DNA of 64,000 nucleotides from Oscillospiraceae bacterium. Its GTDB lineage: Bacteria; Bacillota; Clostridia; Oscillospirales; Oscillospiraceae. Location: the NCBI GenBank assembly GCA_902774015.1, contig CACYHB010000002.1, forward strand, positions 1 through 64,000, written 5' to 3'. Within the stretch, counting starts at the first letter, position 1; every line of letters starts with the position of its first letter. The translations under genes and the position numbers were made by a program. The notes beneath the pieces are model-generated. The model saw only the letters and a list, made by a program, of their open reading frames with translations, was not told the DNA's origin and did no database searches. Below, piece by piece: positions 37,867 to 46,211 of the stretch.

Positions 37867-39393
37867 ATGAAAACAAAAAAGGCAATCTGGATCCTGCTCA
37901 CGGTTTTTTTGCTGCTCGCGCTCGCGTTCGGCGCCGTGACGCTGTACCGCGAGAGGGCCGCACGTCTGGCTGCCGAGGAGCGGCAGCGGGCGCTGGACGC
38001 GGTAACGGAATATACAGGCGTCCTGACCGCGGAGGAGCTGCAGGAGCTTGAGCGGTTTCGGAACCTGAAGCGGCTCGATCTGCGCGGGAGCGACTGCTAT
38101 GAGGCCATGCTGGCCTATGCACAGGCGCACCCGGAGCAGGAGCTGCTTTATTCGGTGCCGCTCGGCGCTTACACGGCGGAGAATACCGAGTCCGAGCTGA
38201 CGCTGCTCCCGGAGGCCTTCAGCTACGATGCGCTTCGGGACGGACTGACGGTCCTCCCAAAACTGAAGAAGCTGCATCTCCCGCGGACGACACTTCAGCC
38301 GGAACAGATCGCGCAGCTGCGTGAGCTCCGCCCGGACTGCGACGTATCCTACACAGTGCAGCTGCTGGGGCGGGAAATCGACGAGGATTGTGAAGAATTG
38401 GATCTGACGGCGCTGACCGGTACGGAGCTGGACAATGCCGCAGCTGCGATGCTGCTGCTGCCGGAACTGAAGCGCGCGGAGCTGACAGACCCGGAGGGCG
38501 GGAACAAACTCTCTCTGGAGCAACTGCGAGCGCTGCAGGAAACGCTGCCCCGGGTCTGCTTTGCCTATCGCTTTGAGCTTTTCGGGCAGACGGTCTCCAC
38601 TGAAGACGAGAGGATCGAATACGTCCGCATACCCATCGGTAACGAGGGCGTTCCGGAGCTGCGGCGCGCTCTGGCTGTTCTTGGCAATTGCCGCTATTTC
38701 CTGCTGGATAACTGCGGCATTGACAACGAACTGCTGGCCGCGCTCCGGGAAGAGTTTCCCGCCACCAAGATCGTCTGGCGGCTTTATATCGAGTACATCG
38801 GCTTCCTGACGGATATCAAGGTGCTGCACCTGACCTGGATGTGGACCAACCAGAACATTCAAATTCTGAAATACTGCAACGAAATGGAGTATTTTGACAT
38901 AGGGCACAACACCATTTCGGACATCAGCTTCATGGCCTATATGCCCAATCTGAAATATGCGATCCTCTCCTACAACTGGGTGCGGGATCTGACGCCGCTC
39001 TCCAACTGCAAGAAGCTGGAGATGCTGGAGCTGAACTTCTGCCATCTGCTGCAGGATATTTCGCCCCTGGCCGCGTGCGAGAGCCTGAAGCTGCTGAACA
39101 TCAGCGCGACCAAGGTGCAGGACATCAGCCCCGTGTTCGCTCTGAAGGATCTGGAGCGCTTCTACTGCATCATGAACTACGGCATCCCCGAGGAGCAGAA
39201 GGAACAGATTTATGAGGAACTGCCCGACTGCTGGATCACCTTTGACCAGCAGATCGCCAAGGCGGTGGGCTGGAGCTTTGACGCTGAGGGCGTACGCGCC
39301 CAGTGGTATCTGGACATGTACAAAATCCTCCGCTACCGGGTCGAGCCCTACTATTTCGGCTACTATCCGGAAGAATTTCAGCATAGGGAGTGA
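37867..39393 (+). CDS. membrane-anchored leucine-rich-repeat-like protein
   Basis: 508 aa. N-terminal signal anchor (IWILLTVFLLLALAFGAVTL, about 7-26). The rest is extracellular. Two weak LRR-like segments at ~50-160, then from ~245 a module also found in the lipoprotein at 42318: it opens FELFGQTVSTEDERIEYVRI, continues with RALAVLGNCRYFLLDNCGI, and carries LRR-like units (MEYFDIGHNTISDISFMAYM, LKYAILSYNWVRDLTPLSNC, LEMLELNFCHLLQDISPLAA). Probably binds a surface or cell-wall ligand; function unknown. GGGAG lies 6 bases before the ATG at 37867; the longer frame from 37720 overlaps truA and its promoter. First gene of a three-gene run. Confidence 0.82.
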   Translation: MKTKKAIWILLTVFLLLALAFGAVTLYRERAARLAAEERQRALDAVTEYTGVLTAEELQELERFRNLKRLDLRGSDCYEAMLAYAQAHPEQELLYSVPLGAYTAENTESELTLLPEAFSYDALRDGLTVLPKLKKLHLPRTTLQPEQIAQLRELRPDCDVSYTVQLLGREIDEDCEELDLTALTGTELDNAAAAMLLLPELKRAELTDPEGGNKLSLEQLRALQETLPRVCFAYRFELFGQTVSTEDERIEYVRIPIGNEGVPELRRALAVLGNCRYFLLDNCGIDNELLAALREEFPATKIVWRLYIEYIGFLTDIKVLHLTWMWTNQNIQILKYCNEMEYFDIGHNTISDISFMAYMPNLKYAILSYNWVRDLTPLSNCKKLEMLELNFCHLLQDISPLAACESLKLLNISATKVQDISPVFALKDLERFYCIMNYGIPEEQKEQIYEELPDCWITFDQQIAKAVGWSFDAEGVRAQWYLDMYKILRYRVEPYYFGYYPEEFQHRE

Positions 39394-39400
39394 GACGGCG

Positions 39401-40435
39401 ATGGTGCCGAACAAACGAATACCGCCCTGGCTGCTGGTTCTGCTGCAGCTGCTGCTGACAGGAGCCGTTCTTTGTGTTTTTTCGCTGTTTCACCATGTGA
39501 TCCCGCACTATCAGACGAAAACACAGGGGATGCCCGCCCCCATCGCCTCCGTGGAGCGGAAGCAGACGCCCGCACCGACGGCGGCGCCGGAGCAGCCCGC
39601 CCTGCAGACCGGAGAGGCTCCCGAGGAACCGGAGCCGGCAGAGGAGGTAGTCCCGCTGAGCTGGCGCGAGCGCTTTGCGGAGCATTTCTCCGATGAAGCA
39701 GTTTGGACAGAGAACAGCTACAGCAGCCCCACCATGGCGGTGACGGTGAGCAAATATGAATACACGGAGCTTCTCCCCAAAAGCGTCTACTTTGTGGCGG
39801 ATATTTACCTGAGCGACGTGGAGCAGCTTCAGGCGGCCTTCCCCCTGAACGGCTATACCTTTGCACAGCCTGCGGCGATCGCGCGTGACGCGGAAGCTGT
39901 GATCGCCGTCAACGGCGACTGCTTTGTGGATCAGCGCGGCGGCTTCGTGGTGCGAAACGGAGAGATCTACAGCAACAACGAGACGACGGCGGATCTCTGC
40001 ATTCTCTACTACGACGGGAGAATGGAGACCTTCGGCCCCGGTGAATACGAGCCGGAAGAAGTGGTGGCGGGGGAGCCCTGGCAAATCTGGCATTTCGGTC
40101 CCCGGCTGCTGAACGCCGACGGCAGCCCCTGCGAGAGCTTCAATATCTCAGAAGCGCTGGTTCCTGCGCATCCGCGCACGGCGCTGGGCTATTATGAACC
40201 GGGACATTATTGTTTCGTGGTGGTGGACGGTCGGCAGGGAGGCTACTCCCTCGGCGCGGATCTGAGCAGCCTGGCCGCCGTCATGCAGGATCTTGGCTGC
40301 GCCTGCGCCTACAATCTGGACGGCGGCGCTTCGTCGGTGATGATCTTCCACGGCGAAGTCATGAACCACCCCTATGGCGACCGTTACCTGAACGATCTGG
40401 TCATCGCTTCAGACAGGAAGGAGGCGGCGGATTGA
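39401..40435 (+). CDS. phosphodiester glycosidase (NAGPA) domain protein, membrane anchored
   Basis: 344 aa. N-terminal membrane helix (about 8-30, PPWLLVLLQLLLTGAVLCVF), Pro/Ala/Glu linker, then a NAGPA domain (Pfam NAGPA, named for the human uncovering enzyme). Family features: AVIAVNGDCFVDQRGG, HPRTALGYYEPGHYCFVVVD, GGYSLGADLSSLAAVMQDLG and NLDGGASSVMIF. Bacterial members act on sugar-phosphate diester bonds in cell-wall or extracellular glycans; the actual substrate is not readable. Follows the LRR gene after 7 bases and overlaps the next small gene, so the three form an operon. A second NAGPA protein is encoded at 48708, with low similarity outside the motifs. Confidence 0.9.
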   Translation: MVPNKRIPPWLLVLLQLLLTGAVLCVFSLFHHVIPHYQTKTQGMPAPIASVERKQTPAPTAAPEQPALQTGEAPEEPEPAEEVVPLSWRERFAEHFSDEAVWTENSYSSPTMAVTVSKYEYTELLPKSVYFVADIYLSDVEQLQAAFPLNGYTFAQPAAIARDAEAVIAVNGDCFVDQRGGFVVRNGEIYSNNETTADLCILYYDGRMETFGPGEYEPEEVVAGEPWQIWHFGPRLLNADGSPCESFNISEALVPAHPRTALGYYEPGHYCFVVVDGRQGGYSLGADLSSLAAVMQDLGCACAYNLDGGASSVMIFHGEVMNHPYGDRYLNDLVIASDRKEAAD

Positions 40436-40626
40436 AACGCTTCAAGATGCTTCTGGCCATGCTGGCCAACGCCCTTCTGCTGGGGCTGGCGGTACTTGTG
40501 ATCGTGGACGCCAGAAACCCCTATATGCGTTTTCTCACCAGCAGGGTGTCCCATGTTTATCTGCTGCTGCTGGCCGCGCTCGGCGTCGCAGTCGTGTCCC
40601 TGTATATTGCTTCCTTGAGGAAATAA
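40432..40626 (+). CDS. small two-helix membrane protein
   Basis: 64 aa. Start TTG at 40432, overlapping the TGA of the preceding gene and preceded by AGGAGG 7 bases upstream, which makes this start convincing despite the rare codon. Two hydrophobic helices: [20 protein letters not shown] and VYLLLLAALGVAVVSLYIAS, joined by a basic loop (DARNPYMRFLTSRVSH). No family recognised. Probably accessory to the NAGPA protein encoded just before it. Confidence 0.75.
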   Translation: MKRFKMLLAMLANALLLGLAVLVIVDARNPYMRFLTSRVSHVYLLLLAALGVAVVSLYIASLRK

Positions 40627-40630
40627 GACA

Positions 40631-40684
40631 AAGACATACAGAAACTCCCGCGGGTTAAATCCCGCGGGAGTTTCTGTATGTCTT
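40631..40684. terminator. 24-bp perfect hairpin between convergent genes
   Basis: Left arm 40631-40654 (AAGACATACAGAAACT... then CCCGCGGG), right arm 40661-40684, six-base loop TTAAAT. Perfect over 24 bp. There is no T run after it on either strand, so it is a terminator of atypical kind or a transcript stabiliser. Confidence 0.7.
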
Positions 40685-40701
40685 GAGGTTTCGGAAAGGG
40701 A

Positions 40702-42105
40702 TCAGCCTTTGACGAAGACGGCCTCAGCGGCAATGTTCTCCTTGTCGTCGACCCAGGTCACGCTGGAGCCGTCGGCGGAAAAGCTCAGCTTGCCGGTACC
40801 GTCGGTGTACTCGGTGAGGAAGGAGCCGGAGCCGTCGCTGCTCATGGTAGTCGTGACCTTGGTGCAGTTGGTGTACTGCAGGACGCCGGAAGCGTCGACC
40901 GCGCCGGCGAAGTTCCAGTCAGAGGACTCCGCAGCGGAACCTGCCCAGTGGATCTTGACCTGATAGAGGGTGGAGTTGCCGGTGACTTCGATGATGCCGC
41001 GATGGGCATTGCTCTCGGTATAGGTACCGGCAAAGGTGGTGGTGGCGGGCGCCGCGGTCGGGGTCACAGGCGCAGGGGCCGGACCGCCCTTGATGGTGAT
41101 GGTGGCGGAATCGGTATTGGTGGTGCCGAAGTTGTTGGTGTAGGCACAGTAGACCTTCCAGCCGTTGAGCTCGGCCGGGATATTCTTGAGCTGCATGGTG
41201 CTGCGGTCACCGTCGATAATCTTCAGCGTGGTGTAGCGGTTGGCCATATCCACATAGCTCAGATCGGTCTGTCCGTCGGGGCTGACGAAATGCCAGACAG
41301 CCCAGGTGGCGTTTTTGTACTTTGCAACAAAGTAGGCGGAGCCGCCGGCATTCACGACCTCAGAGGTGGGGCTCTTGGTCACGACGGGCAGCTTGTTGTT
41401 ATCCACGGTGCCCTTGGAAGTGACAGTAATGGTGGCGGCGTTGGTGTCAGAGTAGCCGGAGCGGTTGCTGTAGCGGCAGTAAACCTTCCAGCCGTTCATC
41501 TCCACCGGGATGTTGTTGAGCTGCAGCGTGCTGTACATACCGTTCTTGATGTCAAGATACGGGAAGAGCTTGGCGAGCTCGGCGGAGTTGTACTCCAGGT
41601 CGGTCTGCCCGTCGGGGCTGACGAAGTGCCACACGGCCCAGAGCGCGTTGTCATACTTGGCGACGAACCAGGCGGAGCCGCCCTCCGGAACGTCTTCGTT
41701 GGTGGGGCTCTTACGGATCACGGGGAGATTGGCGGATGCGGGGGTAGGGGCAGGCGCGGGAGTCGCGGCAGGAGCTGCAGTAGCCGCGGGAACCTCAACA
41801 GCGGCGGGAGCCGCGGTGGCCGCGGGCGCTTCCGTCTGCGTGGGAGCGGGCGTCACAAGCACGGGCGCCTGCGTAACGACGGGAATGGGCGTTGCAACGG
41901 GCTCAACGGCGGGGGCGGCCGTTTCTTCGGTCGCCTGAATGGTTGCCTCGGTGCCGTCACCGGGAGCCGGAGTGATCACAGTTACAGTGGGGACGGGCGC
42001 CGCAGTGACATCGGCCGCGGTATTCTTGCGGAGACCGCAGGCGCACAGCAGCAGAACGACACACAGAAGGCACACAAGAATCCCAAGTGTTTTTTTGGTA
42101 TTCAT
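40702..42105 (-). CDS. lipoprotein with two Ig-like repeats
   Basis: 467 aa. Lipoprotein signal with lipobox ending at Cys23 (VVLLLCAC). Residues ~30-130 are a Thr/Ala/Pro linker. Then two ~100-aa repeats, each beginning LPVI/VxKSPT and sharing GGSAWFVAKYDNALWAVWHF, VSPDGQTDL and NGWKVYCRYSN; they look like Ig-like domains. The C-terminal ~110 residues form another beta-rich domain (TYTESNAHRGIIEVTGNSTL). Surface exposed and membrane tethered; ligand unknown. GAGAGGAA precedes the ATG. Divergent from the LRR lipoprotein at 42318. Confidence 0.85.
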   Translation of the reverse strand: MNTKKTLGILVCLLCVVLLLCACGLRKNTAADVTAAPVPTVTVITPAPGDGTEATIQATEETAAPAVEPVATPIPVVTQAPVLVTPAPTQTEAPAATAAPAAVEVPAATAAPAATPAPAPTPASANLPVIRKSPTNEDVPEGGSAWFVAKYDNALWAVWHFVSPDGQTDLEYNSAELAKLFPYLDIKNGMYSTLQLNNIPVEMNGWKVYCRYSNRSGYSDTNAATITVTSKGTVDNNKLPVVTKSPTSEVVNAGGSAYFVAKYKNATWAVWHFVSPDGQTDLSYVDMANRYTTLKIIDGDRSTMQLKNIPAELNGWKVYCAYTNNFGTTNTDSATITIKGGPAPAPVTPTAAPATTTFAGTYTESNAHRGIIEVTGNSTLYQVKIHWAGSAAESSDWNFAGAVDASGVLQYTNCTKVTTTMSSDGSGSFLTEYTDGTGKLSFSADGSSVTWVDDKENIAAEAVFVKG

Positions 42106-42148
42106 AATAAGTATTCCTCTCTTCCATGGGTGGTGTTATGACAACCAT

Positions 42149-42177
42149 AGTATAGTACGCTTTTTTGCTTTTGACAA
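42149..42177 (-). promoter_or_regulatory. sigma-A promoter of the Ig-like lipoprotein gene
   Basis: Minus strand -35 TTGTCA (42172-42177), 17-base spacer, -10 TATACT (42149-42154). Confidence 0.65.
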
Positions 42178-42244
42178 GAGATAAGTCAAAAAAATAAGAA
42201 AACGGAAGAAAAAACAGGAGAAGAAAGAAAAGCTCGAAACGCTA

Positions 42245-42274
42245 TTGCTCAGGGTGAGAAAACTGTGATACAAT
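42245..42274 (+). promoter_or_regulatory. sigma-A promoter of the LRR lipoprotein gene
   Basis: -35 TTGCTC (42245-42250), 18-base spacer, -10 TACAAT (42269-42274). Confidence 0.55.
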
Positions 42275-42317
42275 TCAGGCGGCCCGAGGACTGCACGGAA
42301 GGAAAGGAGGGGGGCGC

Positions 42318-43400
42318 TTGCACAGAAAAAAATGTTTGCTGATCCTGCTTCTGGCAGGGCTGCTCCTCTTTTGCGCCTGCGGACGGGACGCAGGAACGGC
42401 GGAAGCGCCGCCGAGCGCGGCGGTCGAAAGTTCCACGCCGGAACCCACGCCCGAACCGACCCCGGAGTCGGTCCCCGAAACTACCCCCGAAGCGACGCCG
42501 GAACCGACCCCGAAACCGACCCCGGAACCGACGATCGAAGCAACCCCGGAACCGACGCCGGAACCGACGCCCGCGCTGCCGGAGCGCTTTGAACTCTTCG
42601 GGACAGAGGTGGATCGGAATCAGGATCGGCTGGAATTTGTCCGCGTCAAGATCGGAGACGAGGGCCTGCCGGAGATCCGCAGGGCGCTGGACGGCATGCC
42701 GAACTGCACCTATCTGCTGATGGACGACTGCGGCACCAGCAACGAGGCGATGGCGCAGCTGCGAGACGACTATGAGGGAAGGACCAAAGTCGTCTGGCGC
42801 GTCCACTTCGGCATGTTCTCCGATCTGACGGACACGAAGATCATTCATGCCGTAGCGCCGGAACAGGACACCTGGCTTGACGACCGGATGTGTGAGGTGC
42901 TTCGCTACTGCACGGAGACCGAGTACATCGACATCGGCCACGATCCGCTGACGAGCATTGAATTCTGCCGCTACATGCCCAAGCTCCGGCTTGCGATCCT
43001 GTCCTACAATAATATCACCGACCTGAGCCCGCTGGCCGAATGCCCGGAGCTCTATCTGCTGGAGCTCTTCTGCTGCAGAAAGCTCAGCGATCTGAGCCCG
43101 CTGGCGCAATGTGGGAACCTGGAGTATCTGAACTTCGCCTTTACCGCGGTGACCGACATCAGTCCAATCTATGAGCTGAAGAAGCTCCGCTTGCTGGACG
43201 GTGCAAAGAATGCAATCCCACAGGAGCAGATCGAGGAGATCACGGTACGGATGCCGGACTGCAGGATGACCTTTGAGGGGGACGATATCCACGAGGTCGG
43301 CTGGCGGAAAGAGTATGCCGGAAAGTACTATGACTGGTATCTGGAGGCGAAAGAGATCTTCGGCTATGCCCGCAATGATTACAGCGGAAAACGCAAATAA
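42318..43400 (+). CDS. LRR-like lipoprotein with TPEP linker
   Basis: 360 aa. Lipoprotein signal with Cys21 (LLLFCAC). A TPEP-type repetitive linker (about 38-87) spans the wall. The remaining ~270 residues match the C-terminal module of the protein at 37867: FELFGTEVDRNQDRLEFVRV, RALDGMPNCTYLLMDDCGTS, TEYIDIGHDPLTSIEFCRYM, LRLAILSYNNITDLSPLAEC and LEYLNFAFTAVTDISPIYEL, i.e. leucine-rich-repeat-like units. The start is TTG at 42318 with GGAGG upstream; it is the only start that keeps the whole signal peptide. Function unknown; surface binding is likely. Confidence 0.84.
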   Translation: MHRKKCLLILLLAGLLLFCACGRDAGTAEAPPSAAVESSTPEPTPEPTPESVPETTPEATPEPTPKPTPEPTIEATPEPTPEPTPALPERFELFGTEVDRNQDRLEFVRVKIGDEGLPEIRRALDGMPNCTYLLMDDCGTSNEAMAQLRDDYEGRTKVVWRVHFGMFSDLTDTKIIHAVAPEQDTWLDDRMCEVLRYCTETEYIDIGHDPLTSIEFCRYMPKLRLAILSYNNITDLSPLAECPELYLLELFCCRKLSDLSPLAQCGNLEYLNFAFTAVTDISPIYELKKLRLLDGAKNAIPQEQIEEITVRMPDCRMTFEGDDIHEVGWRKEYAGKYYDWYLEAKEIFGYARNDYSGKRK

Positions 43401-43433
43401 ACAGGAGCGACCGCAGCGGTCGCTCCTGTTTTC
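43399..43433 (+). terminator. terminator after the LRR lipoprotein gene
   Basis: 14-bp stem AACAGGAGCGACCG / CGGTCGCTCCTGTT with a CAG loop, then TTTTC. Confidence 0.88.
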
Positions 43434-43519
43434 AATGGTTTTCAACGAAAAGTGCAGGCCTCAACGCATCTTTCTGACCGAGCCTGCGCCGGATGATTAA
43501 GGCCGAAACGGAGCAAGGC

Positions 43520-45061
43520 TCAGGCGACGCTCTCATACTCCTCGACAATGGCCGGCTCCGGCGCTTTCGTGAGGAGGCTCACTACGACAATGGCGAGGCT
43601 CGCCGCGAGGAAGGCGGGCAGCAGCTCGTAGATGTTCCACGCGCCGCCGAGAGGACGGACCAGGAACTTCCACAGGAAGATCGTCGCGCCGCCGGTGAGC
43701 ATACCGGCAATGGCGCCGTATTTGTTGCAGCGCTTCCAGAACAGGGCGAAGAGCATCAGCGGGCCGAAAGCGGCGCCGAAGCCGGCCCAGGCGAAAGAGA
43801 CGATGCCAAAGACGGAGCTGTTCGGGTCGCGGGCAAAGAACACCGCGATCGCGGCGACGGCGAGCACGGCGATGCGCGCGATGGCCATTTCCTGCTTGTT
43901 GTTCAGCTCCCTGCGGAACACGCCCTTGATGATATTGTGCGACACGCCGGAAGCGGCGGCCAGCAGCTGCGCATCGGCCGTGGACATCGTGGAGGACAGG
44001 ATGCCCGCCAGCACCACGCCGCCGAGCAGCGCGGGGATGACGCCGTATTCGCTCAGCAGCCGGGCAATTCGCACCAGAATGGCCTCGGCGGCGGAGTTGC
44101 TGGCAAAACCCTCGATCACACCGGCGCTGTTGCTCATGGCAAAGCCGACGATACCGACGATGATCGCCACGGTCATGGAGATCACGACCCAGACGGAGCC
44201 GATGCGCCGGGAGATCTTCAGCTTGTTTGCGTCATCGATGGCCATGAAGTGGTTCAGGATGTGGGGCATGCCGAAATAGCCCAGACCCCAGGCGAGCGTG
44301 GATACGATCGTGATAAAACCGTATTTCCCCACGCCGTCCAGACTCGTGACGGTGATGTTCGTGCTGGCGAACACGTCCAGATAGCCGGGGACGGTCTGCG
44401 CGTTGGCAACGACCGCGCTCCAGCCGCCGGCGCTGTGGATGCCGAAAACGAGAATCACGAACAGGGCGATCGTCATCACAAAGGACTGGATCAGGCTCGT
44501 GATCGAGGCCGCGAGGAAGCCGCCCAGCGCGCAGTAGCCGACAATGACGGCTGCGGAAATGAGCATGGCGCCCATATAGTTCATGTCCGGGAAAAGGTTG
44601 GTAAAGAGCTTGCCGCAGGCCGCGAAGCCCGAGGCGGTATAGGGGACGAAGAAGACGATGATGACAACGGCGGCAATGCCCTCGATCAGTCCGCTGTTGT
44701 CCCGGAAGCGGTGAGAGAAGAAATCCGGGATCGTAATGGCGCCGAGCTTTGCCGAATAGCTGCGCAGACGCTTGGCAACGATGAGCCAGTTGAGATAGGT
44801 GCCGACCGCAAGGCCGACGACGGTCCACACGGCTTCCGACAAACCGCAGAAATAGGCCAGACCGGGCACGCCCATCAGCAGCCAGCTGCTCATATCCGAG
44901 GCCTCGGTGCTCATGGCGATCACAACGGGACCGAGCTTTCGGCCGCCGAGATAAAAATCTCCGGCCGTTTTGTTGTGTCTGGAATTGACTGCGCCGATCG
45001 CAAGCATACCCACAAGGTATACAACGATGGCGATGATGATGCAGATATTGGCGGTAGTCAT
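43520..45061 (-). CDS. putP: sodium:solute symporter, PutP (Na+/proline) type
   Basis: 513 aa with about 13 hydrophobic helices; SSS family. N-terminal features GDFYLGGRKLGPVVIAMSTE and SDMSSWLLMGVPGLAYFCGL carry the residues that in PutP bind Na+ and proline (the AxxDMSSWLL motif). Later GILSSTMSTADAQLLAAASG is the second sodium-site signature. Imports proline, or a related substrate, with Na+, which would draw on the same ion gradient that the sodium-type V-ATPase maintains. The ATG at 45061 has AGAGGA upstream. Divergent from the LysR gene. Confidence 0.92.
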   Translation of the reverse strand: MTTANICIIIAIVVYLVGMLAIGAVNSRHNKTAGDFYLGGRKLGPVVIAMSTEASDMSSWLLMGVPGLAYFCGLSEAVWTVVGLAVGTYLNWLIVAKRLRSYSAKLGAITIPDFFSHRFRDNSGLIEGIAAVVIIVFFVPYTASGFAACGKLFTNLFPDMNYMGAMLISAAVIVGYCALGGFLAASITSLIQSFVMTIALFVILVFGIHSAGGWSAVVANAQTVPGYLDVFASTNITVTSLDGVGKYGFITIVSTLAWGLGYFGMPHILNHFMAIDDANKLKISRRIGSVWVVISMTVAIIVGIVGFAMSNSAGVIEGFASNSAAEAILVRIARLLSEYGVIPALLGGVVLAGILSSTMSTADAQLLAAASGVSHNIIKGVFRRELNNKQEMAIARIAVLAVAAIAVFFARDPNSSVFGIVSFAWAGFGAAFGPLMLFALFWKRCNKYGAIAGMLTGGATIFLWKFLVRPLGGAWNIYELLPAFLAASLAIVVVSLLTKAPEPAIVEEYESVA

Positions 45062-45096
45062 AAAATCACGTCCTCTTTTTTGTGGAAGATGCTTAA

Positions 45097-45124
45097 AGTA
45101 TAGCGTTTTTCTGCCCGGCGGCAA
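45097..45124 (-). promoter_or_regulatory. sigma-A promoter of putP
   Basis: Minus strand -35 TTGCCG (45119-45124), 16-base spacer, -10 TATACT (45097-45102). Confidence 0.5.
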
Positions 45125-45146
45125 GCGGGAAAAAGCGAAAAAAGAC

Positions 45147-45174
45147 TTGCAATCGGCAATTCTTCCCTTATAAT
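45147..45174 (+). promoter_or_regulatory. sigma-A promoter of the LysR gene
   Basis: -35 TTGCAA (45147-45152), 16-base spacer, -10 TATAAT (45169-45174). It lies back to back with the putP promoter, the usual layout for a LysR gene and its divergent target. Confidence 0.6.
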
Positions 45175-45222
45175 AGAAATAAAGTTAATTATGTTCATGT
45201 TTGAATGAAAGGAATTCATGAT

Positions 45223-46098
45223 ATGAACCTGTCAAAATACGAAGCGCTGGCGGCAGTGGTGGAGCAGGGGAGTCTGACACGGGCGGCCCAGACCCTCCGC
45301 TGCACCCAGTCCAACCTGAGCCACAGCCTGGACAGCCTGGAGAAAGAGCTGGGGTTTCCGCTTGTAAAGCGCGGTCGGGGCGGCGCCTATCTCACGGCCG
45401 AGGGGGAAAAACTGATGCCCGCCGTGCGCGCACTCCTTTCCAGTGCCGAGCAGCTCAGACAGACGGCGTCCTCCATCCGCGGCATCGACACCGGCACGGT
45501 GCGCGTCGGCGCCTTTACCTCGGTTGCCGTCCACTGGCTGCCGGGCGTGCTGAAGGAATTCCAGGCAGACTTCCCGAATGTGGATTTCAAGCTCCTCAAC
45601 GGCGACTATCACGATGTGGAACAGTGGCTCTCCGACGGGAGCGTGGATATCGGTTTTGTGAACGTTCCCTGCGCGCTGGACTGTGAGTGCATCACACTGA
45701 TGGAGGACCGGCTTCTGGCCATCCTGCCGGAAGGGAGCCGCTTTGCCAGCTATCCAAAGTTTCCGCTGGTAGAATGTGAGACGGAACCCTTTATCAGCCT
45801 GCTGGAGAGCTCGGACCATGACGCGCGGCGGGCGCTGGAGGCCGCCGGCGTCCATCCGAACGTTCGGTTTTACACCAAGGACGACTATGCGATCCTGGCC
45901 ATGGTGGAGCAGGGCCTGGGCATGAGCATCATGCCGGAGCTGCTGCTCAAGGGGAGAAACGACCGACTTCAGATCCTGCCTCTGATCCCGGAGGCGAAAC
46001 GAACCATCGGCATGGCCATCGCCGCCTCCGAAAAGGCCGGCCCCGCCACCCGCCGCTTTGCCGACTACGTGGTACGCTACGTGAAGGCAAATGCCTGA
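45223..46098 (+). CDS. LysR family transcriptional regulator
   Basis: 291 aa. Winged helix at 1-60 (YEALAAVVEQGSLTRAAQTL, then CTQSNLSHSLDSLEKELGFP) and a periplasmic-binding-like effector domain from ~90 (GTVRVGAFTSVAVHWLPGVL). It may control the divergent putP gene, because LysR proteins often regulate the neighbour read in the opposite direction; that is inference, and the effector is unknown. An in-frame ATG at 45205 exists, but AAAGGA lies after it and 8-9 bases before the ATG at 45223, which is chosen. Confidence 0.93.
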   Translation: MNLSKYEALAAVVEQGSLTRAAQTLRCTQSNLSHSLDSLEKELGFPLVKRGRGGAYLTAEGEKLMPAVRALLSSAEQLRQTASSIRGIDTGTVRVGAFTSVAVHWLPGVLKEFQADFPNVDFKLLNGDYHDVEQWLSDGSVDIGFVNVPCALDCECITLMEDRLLAILPEGSRFASYPKFPLVECETEPFISLLESSDHDARRALEAAGVHPNVRFYTKDDYAILAMVEQGLGMSIMPELLLKGRNDRLQILPLIPEAKRTIGMAIAASEKAGPATRRFADYVVRYVKANA

Positions 46099-46142
46099 GG
46101 GCACTTTCGGCGTTTTGACGGTGTAAAATTCAGACACAAGGT

Positions 46143-46171
46143 TTGACATTGTATGGAATCTGGGCTAAAAT
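46143..46171 (+). promoter_or_regulatory. sigma-A promoter of nfnAB
   Basis: -35 TTGACA (46143-46148), 17-base spacer, -10 TAAAAT (46166-46171), about 40 bases before the ATG. Confidence 0.75.
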
Positions 46172-46211
46172 ATAAAAGCACCATTCTATATAAATTATAT
46201 GAGGTGAAAAG

